Assembly: GCA_030453435.1 (NCBI GenBank)
Contig: JAKDKI010000053.1
Span: forward strand, 1-10,636
Direction of reading: 5' to 3'
Source: Kocuria sp.
Lineage (GTDB): Bacteria > Actinomycetota > Actinomycetes > Actinomycetales > Micrococcaceae
DNA: 10,636 bases
In this document: positions 6,574 to 10,636 of the stretch, one piece after another
Numbering within the stretch: position 1 is the stretch's first letter
Layout: each line of letters opens with the position of its first letter
The notes under the pieces: generated by a model
Database searches by the model: none
What the model saw: the letters and a program-made list of their open reading frames with translations, nothing else
Told to the model about the DNA's origin: nothing
Position numbers and translations under genes: made by a program

Positions 6574-7953
6574 TCAGAACTGGGATTTCTCGGGTGCATC
6601 GGTCACGGTGTCCTTGGCCAGGCGACCGGTGACCACGGAGATCACGGCCAGCAGGGACAGATAGCCGCACAGCAGCCAGGGGGAACCGCCGGTGGCCACG
6701 AGCCACGCGGCGATCATGGGGGTCAGGCCGCCGGAGAGGATGGTGCCCACCTGGTATCCCAGGGACACGCCGGAGTAACGCAGGTGCGTGGGGAACTGTT
6801 CGGCGAACAGTGCCGCCTGGGGGCCGTAAATGCTGTCGTGCAGCACGGCCATGCCGATCAGGTAGACCAGCGGCAGCAGTGCGAGCGGACCGTGATCCAG
6901 GTAGTAGAAGTAGGGCCACACGAACACACCGATGGCTGCGGCGGCGATCACGGAAATGCGGCGTCGACCCACGCGGTCCGAAAGCCAACCCCAGAACGGG
7001 CCACCCACCAGACCCACGCCCGCGGCGATCAGGATGGAAATCATGACCCACTGGCTCGCACCGCGTTGTTCGGTGACATAGGTGAGCGTGTAGACGGTGA
7101 GGATGGAGAAGATGGCCGGCTGGACCATGCGCTGACCGATGCACACAATCACCCCGCGGGTGTGGTTGGTGAGCACTTCACGCACCGGGGACGTCGCGGC
7201 AGTCTTTTCTCGCTTGACCTCCTGGAACTCCTCGGCATCCTCGATGCCGGCGCGGATGATCAGGCCGATGATCACGAGTACCGCGGAGAACAGGAAGGGT
7301 ACGCGCCAGCCCCACGCCTGGAACTGCTCGGCGGTGGTGATGCCCTGCATGATGGCGAAGAAGGCGGTGGCCAACAGCATGCCTGCCGCGGAGCCCACCT
7401 GAGTGAAGGAACCGAACAGGCCGCGCAGGCCCTTGGGGGCGTGTTCCACGGAGAGCACCGCGGAACCGCCCCATTCCATGCCGGCGGACAGTCCCTGCGC
7501 AATGCGGCAGGCGACCAGCAGGGCCACGGCGAACCAGCCGATCTGCGAGAAACCCGGCAGCAAACCGATCACCGTGGTGGCCACACCCATGATCAGCAGT
7601 GACGCGACCAGCAGGGCCTTGCGGCCGATCCGGTCACCCAGATGCCCGGCAATGATGCCGCCCAGGGGCCGGAAGAAGAACGCAATGGCGAAGGTCGCGA
7701 ACGAGGCGATGATCGAGCCCACGCCCGAACCCTGCGGGAAGAAGTAGTGGCTGAAGACCAGGGCCGCGGCGGCACCGTAGAGGTAGAAGTCGTACCACTC
7801 GATGGTCGTTCCCACGAAGGATGCGGCGAGCACGCGCTTCTTGTCGCGCACTGCGGCTCCCACGCTCGACAGCGCGTGATCGGTAGCGGGTTGGGCCTGC
7901 TGGGCAGACGATGAATCGGTGACCGTGGGCACCGGGGCGGTGGCGGGGGCCAT
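6574..7953 (-). CDS. MFS transporter, metabolite:H+ symporter (MHS) type
   Basis: This protein of about 459 residues is an inner-membrane MFS permease of the MHS (KgtP/ShiA/ProP-like) group. After a soluble N-terminus of about 40 residues it has the group's hallmark GTTIEWYDFYLYG (48-60). Next comes FFFRPLGGIIAGHLGDRIGRK, containing the loop 2-3 motif, then GLSAGMEWGGSAVLS, WRVPFLFSAVLVIIGL and, in the second half, GWLSDRVGRRR. Around 12 hydrophobic segments can be traced. It is the first gene after a SAM-IV-type riboswitch and is followed by a flavin monooxygenase. It therefore probably imports an organosulfur or methionine-related compound, although MHS proteins usually carry organic acids or osmolytes, so the substrate is an inference. 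I prefer the ATG at 7953 because GAGGAG (7963-7958) precedes it; the in-frame ATG at 7965 would have no such site. Confidence 0.85.
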   Translation of the reverse strand: MAPATAPVPTVTDSSSAQQAQPATDHALSSVGAAVRDKKRVLAASFVGTTIEWYDFYLYGAAAALVFSHYFFPQGSGVGSIIASFATFAIAFFFRPLGGIIAGHLGDRIGRKALLVASLLIMGVATTVIGLLPGFSQIGWFAVALLVACRIAQGLSAGMEWGGSAVLSVEHAPKGLRGLFGSFTQVGSAAGMLLATAFFAIMQGITTAEQFQAWGWRVPFLFSAVLVIIGLIIRAGIEDAEEFQEVKREKTAATSPVREVLTNHTRGVIVCIGQRMVQPAIFSILTVYTLTYVTEQRGASQWVMISILIAAGVGLVGGPFWGWLSDRVGRRRISVIAAAAIGVFVWPYFYYLDHGPLALLPLVYLIGMAVLHDSIYGPQAALFAEQFPTHLRYSGVSLGYQVGTILSGGLTPMIAAWLVATGGSPWLLCGYLSLLAVISVVTGRLAKDTVTDAPEKSQF

Positions 7954-8011
7954 GACACTCCTCATGACGGGGCGCCACGGAAGAATGCTGGGTGAGCCGG
8001 ACGCCGTCCTT

Positions 8012-8122
8012 GCCCGCGCCGGTACTGATCGCGGGCCGAATCATCACCTGGGGCACCCCACGACAGCGTCTGAGGGTTGCCGTCCGGCCAGCCAGGGCTT
8101 CGCACCGGAACTCGTGATTCTT
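8012..8122 (-). promoter_or_regulatory. SAM-IV-type (SAM-I/SAM-IV clan) riboswitch
   Basis: Read on the minus strand, the leader contains the S-box core: GGCAACC (8081-8075) and GGGGTGCC (8059-8052). P1 pairs GAATCA (8120-8115) with TGATTC (8043-8038). P2 pairs TCCGG with CCGGA. P3 pairs the ACCCTC side with GTGGGGT. There is no P4 helix between P3 and P1. Instead a 7-bp hairpin, GCCCGCG/CGCGGGC (8036-8012), follows P1, as in SAM-IV. CCTGG in the P2 loop (8096-8092) can pair with CCAGG (8051-8047), the expected pseudoknot. Known examples have CCCGG/CCGGG here (from memory), so the pairing appears to covary. The aptamer sits about 58 nt before the MFS start. The known class senses S-adenosylmethionine and usually represses. 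The expression platform is not resolved. Confidence 0.88.
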
Positions 8123-8130
8123 GTCGCGTG

Positions 8131-8136
8131 AACCTA
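8131..8136 (-). promoter_or_regulatory. candidate -10 element for the riboswitch transcript
   Basis: TAGGTT on the minus strand fits the actinobacterial TANNNT consensus. It would start transcription near 8124, just ahead of the first helix of the riboswitch, which is the expected geometry. The -35 is poor; the best candidate is TTGTGG at 8161-8156 with a long 19-bp spacer. Confidence 0.45.
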
Positions 8137-8157
8137 ACCACACGATCATCGAGGGCC

Positions 8158-8186
8158 ACAAGTCATGAAGATTTATGACCGCTTGT
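8158..8186. promoter_or_regulatory. A+T-rich interrupted palindrome between divergent genes
   Basis: GTCAT (8162-8166) and ATGAC (8175-8179) form an inverted repeat with an 8-nt spacer. Outer arms ACAAG (8158-8162) and CTTGT (8182-8186) extend it with a 3-nt offset. It is A+T-rich within G+C-rich DNA and lies at about -35 and upstream of the candidate minus-strand promoter, so an operator for a divergent-promoter regulator is plausible. I do not recognise the binding protein. Confidence 0.35.
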
Positions 8187-8251
8187 TCTCATGCTCCCGC
8201 GGTTCGACTCGCGACGGGGGCGTCCTCCTTTTTCCCTCGGTTTCCGGTGCC

Positions 8252-8257
8252 TAGAAT
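8252..8257 (+). promoter_or_regulatory. candidate -10 element for mtnC
   Basis: TAGAAT matches the TANNNT -10 consensus and is about 63 bp before the mtnC ATG. The -35 position holds a T-run (TTTTTC) with little resemblance to TTGACA, so this is only a candidate. Confidence 0.35.
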
Positions 8258-8320
8258 GGGCTAACCCTCCGGGCCACCGGGGCAGACACCGTTGTCGAAC
8301 GAATACGCAGGGAGCCGACC

Positions 8321-9085
8321 ATGCCTGAGCCCAACGCCGCCAATGCCGTGGTGCTCGACCGACCCGATGTGATCGTGGTCGACATCGAGGGGAGCCTCTC
8401 CTCCACCTGGTATGTCCGGGACGAGCTCTACCCCTATTCCCGCAAACGCTTCGCCAGCTATTTCGTGGAGTACTCCCACAAACCCGAGGTCGCCCGCGCT
8501 CGCCGGCAGATCATCGAGATGGCCGGCCTGGACAGTTCGGCCACGGCCGAGGACCTCACGGGTGTTCTGGAAGCGTGGATGGACGAGGGCCAGATGCCGG
8601 CGCCGCTACGCACGATGCACGCGTTGATCTGGCAGGAAGGCTTTGCTGCCGGGGAGTTCGTCTCGCCGTTCTTCGACGACGCGATTCCCGCGTTGCGGAC
8701 CTGGGCCGAGCAGTCGATTCCGGTGTTCATCTTCTCCAACGGCACGTTGCCCGCCCAGCGCGCGTGGTTCACGCATTCGCCCGAGGGCAACCTGATTCCG
8801 CTCATCAAGGGGCACTTCTCCCTGGAATCGGCAGGGGCCAAACATGAAGTGAGCTCCTTCCGCAACATCACCCACGACGTGGCCGAGGCCCTGGGTAAAC
8901 CGCGTGAGAAGTTCCTGTTCTTCTCCGACCAGGTCGAAGCCCTGGATGCAGCCCGGGAAACCGGTTGGGCCACCGTGGGAGTGCGCCGCCCCGGTGATCA
9001 GTTCTACGACGCCGGCGTGGGGGATCATCCCGAGATCCAGCGACTGGATCAGGTACGGTTCATCCGTCGCTATCCGTCCCGCTAG
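8321..9085 (+). CDS. mtnC: acireductone synthase-like HAD phosphatase (enolase-phosphatase E1)
   Basis: This 254-residue HAD-superfamily protein matches MtnC, the methionine-salvage enzyme. MtnC enolises and dephosphorylates 2,3-diketo-5-methylthiopentyl-1-phosphate to acireductone in the cytoplasm. Visible features in order are the nucleophile motif VVDIEGS with D21 and E23, YPYSRKRF (MtnC: PYAR.RL), EAWMDEGQ...L..LIWQEGFAAGEF (the MtnC-specific W.EGY..GE), motif II FSNG with S139, K174 in AGAKHEVSSFRNI (MtnC: GPK.EA.SY..I), and motif IV FSDQVEALDAA with D203. EGTT of typical MtnC is EGSL here. The ATG has AGGGAG (8309-8314) six bases upstream. No other salvage gene (mtnA, mtnB, mtnD) is in the window. 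It is divergent from the SAM-riboswitch unit, which supports a methionine/sulfur locus, and it is followed by an MFS gene. Confidence 0.87.
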   Translation: MPEPNAANAVVLDRPDVIVVDIEGSLSSTWYVRDELYPYSRKRFASYFVEYSHKPEVARARRQIIEMAGLDSSATAEDLTGVLEAWMDEGQMPAPLRTMHALIWQEGFAAGEFVSPFFDDAIPALRTWAEQSIPVFIFSNGTLPAQRAWFTHSPEGNLIPLIKGHFSLESAGAKHEVSSFRNITHDVAEALGKPREKFLFFSDQVEALDAARETGWATVGVRRPGDQFYDAGVGDHPEIQRLDQVRFIRRYPSR

Positions 9086-9120
9086 CGCGATCGGGAGATT
9101 TCAGACGGGATAGCTTCACC

Positions 9121-10416
9121 GTGAACAACACCACCACCATGCGCCCGGGGGCCGGGCGCGCACTTTTTGCTGCCGTGGCCGGAACCCTCATCGAGTGGTA
9201 CGACTACGCGCTGTACGGCACGGCCGCCGGGCTGATCATCGGCCCGCTCTTCTTCGCCGGAATGGACTCCGGCGCCTCGCTTGCTGCGTTCGCGACCTTC
9301 GCGGTGGGCTTCGTGGCGCGCCCGCTGGGCGGGGTGCTGGTCGGTCACCTCGGTGACCGCTACGGCCGCCGACCGGCCATGCTGCTCACCGTGGTCCTGA
9401 TGGGTGTGGCCACCGTGGGCATCGGCCTGCTGCCCACCTATGCCGCGATCGGCGTGGCCGCCCCGGTGTTCCTGGTGCTGTTGCGCCTGCTGCAGGGCAT
9501 GGGCGCGGGTGCCGAGTTGGCCGGGGCCATGACCCTGGTCGCGGAGTTCGCCCCGCCGCGGCGCCGTGGACTCATGACGTCGCTCGTGCTCGCCGCGCCC
9601 CCGGCCGGCATCGTGCTGGCCACCGGCGCGTTCCTGTGGGCGGCGTCTCTGGGTGATCAGGTGCTGTTGGACTGGGCGTGGCGGCTGCCGTTCCTGGCCT
9701 CGGCGGTGCTGTTCGCGCTGGCGATCTTCATCCGCGTCAAGCTCGAGGAAAGCCCCGAGTACTTGGCCGCGCTCCAGGCTGCCAAGGAGCGCGGGGAACG
9801 GCGCAAGGTGCCCGTGGTTGCCCTGGTGCGCGAGCACTGGCGCGCGGTGGTCGTGGGGTTCTTCTCGATCACCGGGCACAACGCACTCAACTACATCCTG
9901 GCCGTGTTCTCCTTGTCCTTCATGACCTCACCGGCCGTGGGCATGGAGCGGGGATCGGCGTTGACCGCTGTGATCATCGGCTCCGTGTGCGGTGTGGTGG
10001 CCACTCCGCTGGGTGGTTTGGCCGCGGACCGCTTCGGTGCGCGCAACGTCCTGGCCTTCGGCTCGCTGTTGGGCGCGGCGGGCGCGTTCCCGCTGTTCGC
10101 GGCGCTGTCTTCGGGCAGCACCGTGGCCGCGACGGTGGCCATCGCCGTGGGTTACGGCGTGGTGATCGCCTGCACCTCGGGTTCCCAGGGCGCCTACTTG
10201 GCGGGTCTGTTCCCCGCCGCCGAACGGTTCAGCGGCATTGCCCTGGCGCGCGAGGCCAACGGGGCCATCGTGGCAGGATTCACCCCGCTCATCGCCGCGG
10301 CTCTGATCACCGCCACCGGCGGACAGACCTGGGCGGCGGCACTCTTCCTCGCCGCGTGCTGCGCGATCTCGGTGGTGGGCGTGCTGCTGGGCAAGCCGGG
10401 CCGATACACCTCATAA
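9121..10416 (+). CDS. MFS transporter, MHS type (second copy)
   Basis: This 431-residue inner-membrane MFS permease belongs to the same MHS group as the minus-strand transporter but is clearly diverged from it. It carries GTLIEWYDYALYG (21-33), GFVARPLGGVLVGHLGDRYGRRPAM with the loop 2-3 motif, LLQGMGAGAELAGAMTLVAEF, WRLPFLASAVLFALAIFIR, and PLGGLAADRFGARN in the second half; about 12 hydrophobic segments are visible. It starts 35 bp after mtnC with no terminator between, so the two are probably co-transcribed. Its cargo could be a methylthio compound or another metabolite, but nothing in the sequence fixes this. The GTG at 9121 is used because the frame supports a short N-terminus; the upstream GGGA is only a weak ribosome site. 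ATG at 9139 is an alternative start. Confidence 0.85.
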   Translation: MNNTTTMRPGAGRALFAAVAGTLIEWYDYALYGTAAGLIIGPLFFAGMDSGASLAAFATFAVGFVARPLGGVLVGHLGDRYGRRPAMLLTVVLMGVATVGIGLLPTYAAIGVAAPVFLVLLRLLQGMGAGAELAGAMTLVAEFAPPRRRGLMTSLVLAAPPAGIVLATGAFLWAASLGDQVLLDWAWRLPFLASAVLFALAIFIRVKLEESPEYLAALQAAKERGERRKVPVVALVREHWRAVVVGFFSITGHNALNYILAVFSLSFMTSPAVGMERGSALTAVIIGSVCGVVATPLGGLAADRFGARNVLAFGSLLGAAGAFPLFAALSSGSTVAATVAIAVGYGVVIACTSGSQGAYLAGLFPAAERFSGIALAREANGAIVAGFTPLIAAALITATGGQTWAAALFLAACCAISVVGVLLGKPGRYTS

Positions 10417-10604
10417 CCGCGCTCCTTCGTAGTCGCGACCTGGCTGTCACAACTTCATACTCACGACGACGTCGCTCGGTCTCCTTGGCCGGGCGGCGTT
10501 GCCGTTTCCGGGCTCTTCCGGGTTCTGCTGGGTCTTCAGGGACCTTTCGGAGCCGCCTGGGGACGGGCCGCTTATGCGTGTCAGCGACCCTTGGCACTCT
10601 CACA

Positions 10605-10628
10605 GTACTCGAATAAAGTTTCGAATAC
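10605..10628. promoter_or_regulatory. LexA (SOS) box-like palindrome
   Basis: The core at 10609-10624 reads TCGAA-N6-TTCGA, flanked by GTA (10605-10607) and TAC (10626-10628) to give a 24-nt near-palindrome. Actinobacterial LexA boxes have TCGAAC-N4-GTTCGA; this site matches spacing and half-sites with one change per half (T for C, T for G). It lies at the right edge, so the regulated gene would start outside the window or lie on it. Another regulator with a similar palindrome is possible. Confidence 0.4.
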
Positions 10629-10636
10629 ACCGGGAG

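Noticed and set aside
6524..7144. N-terminal extension of the monooxygenase frame (about 200 codons upstream of TTG 6523).
   Set aside because: It overlaps the MFS gene on the same strand in another frame, has no family resemblance, and the conserved monooxygenase N-terminus begins right after TTG 6523 with a good ribosome site.
8038..8120. Classical SAM-I (S-box) riboswitch instead of SAM-IV.
   Set aside because: There is no P4 helix between P3 and P1, and there is a hairpin after P1, which fits SAM-IV. A covariance search would settle it.
9678..10616. Long + strand open frame overlapping the second MFS gene and running to 10616.
   Set aside because: It is a frame-shifted shadow of the MFS gene, Gly/Arg-rich and without membrane segments; its tail beyond 10416 shows no family signal.
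10307..10630. Minus-strand open frame at the right end with an Arg-rich sequence.
   Set aside because: It overlaps the MFS 3' end, has a low-complexity R/K/E composition, and its start overlaps the LexA-like palindrome without a convincing ribosome site.

Overview
The window looks like chromosomal DNA of a high-G+C actinobacterium. Codon third positions are strongly G/C, Shine-Dalgarno sites are of the AGGAG type, and GTG and TTG starts occur. It also carries a SAM-IV-type riboswitch, a class I know mainly from Actinobacteria. The genus cannot be fixed from the sequence.

Left part (1-5077, + strand): the 3' end of a degradative operon. In order it holds the C-terminal part of an acyl-CoA dehydrogenase, a BadH-like 2-hydroxycyclohexanecarboxyl-CoA dehydrogenase (SDR), an AliA-like cyclohexanecarboxylate-CoA ligase, an enoyl-CoA hydratase, a second SDR, and a broken GNAT acetyltransferase gene. 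Together these cover activation of an alicyclic (or similar) carboxylic acid to its CoA thioester, alpha,beta-dehydrogenation, hydration and oxidation of the 3-hydroxyl, as in the AliA/AliB/BadK/BadH route of Rhodopseudomonas palustris. The ring-opening hydrolase (BadI) is not in the window. The second SDR lacks three of the four residues of the SDR catalytic tetrad but keeps the fold-defining C-terminus. It may be a non-catalytic partner of the BadH-like enzyme.

Middle (5078-8320): a stem-loop separates the operon from a convergent minus-strand unit of an MHS-type MFS transporter followed by an NtaA/SnaA/DszA-family flavin-dependent monooxygenase. Its leader carries a recognisable SAM-IV-type riboswitch aptamer, about 60 nt upstream of the transporter start and directly downstream of a -10-like element. 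This points to a role in sulfur or methionine supply, for example uptake and oxidative desulfurisation of an organosulfur compound repressed when SAM is plentiful. The substrate is unknown.

Right part (8321-10636, + strand, divergent): an MtnC-like acireductone synthase of the methionine salvage pathway, followed 35 bp later by a second MHS-type MFS transporter. The divergent intergenic region holds two candidate promoters and an A+T-rich interrupted palindrome. The last 220 bp show no convincing gene. They end in a 24-nt palindrome resembling an actinobacterial LexA (SOS) box, probably the operator of a gene just outside the window.

The most distinctive points are the SAM riboswitch placed on a transporter/monooxygenase pair and divergent from methionine salvage, and the degenerate SDR encoded in the same operon as its intact relative.
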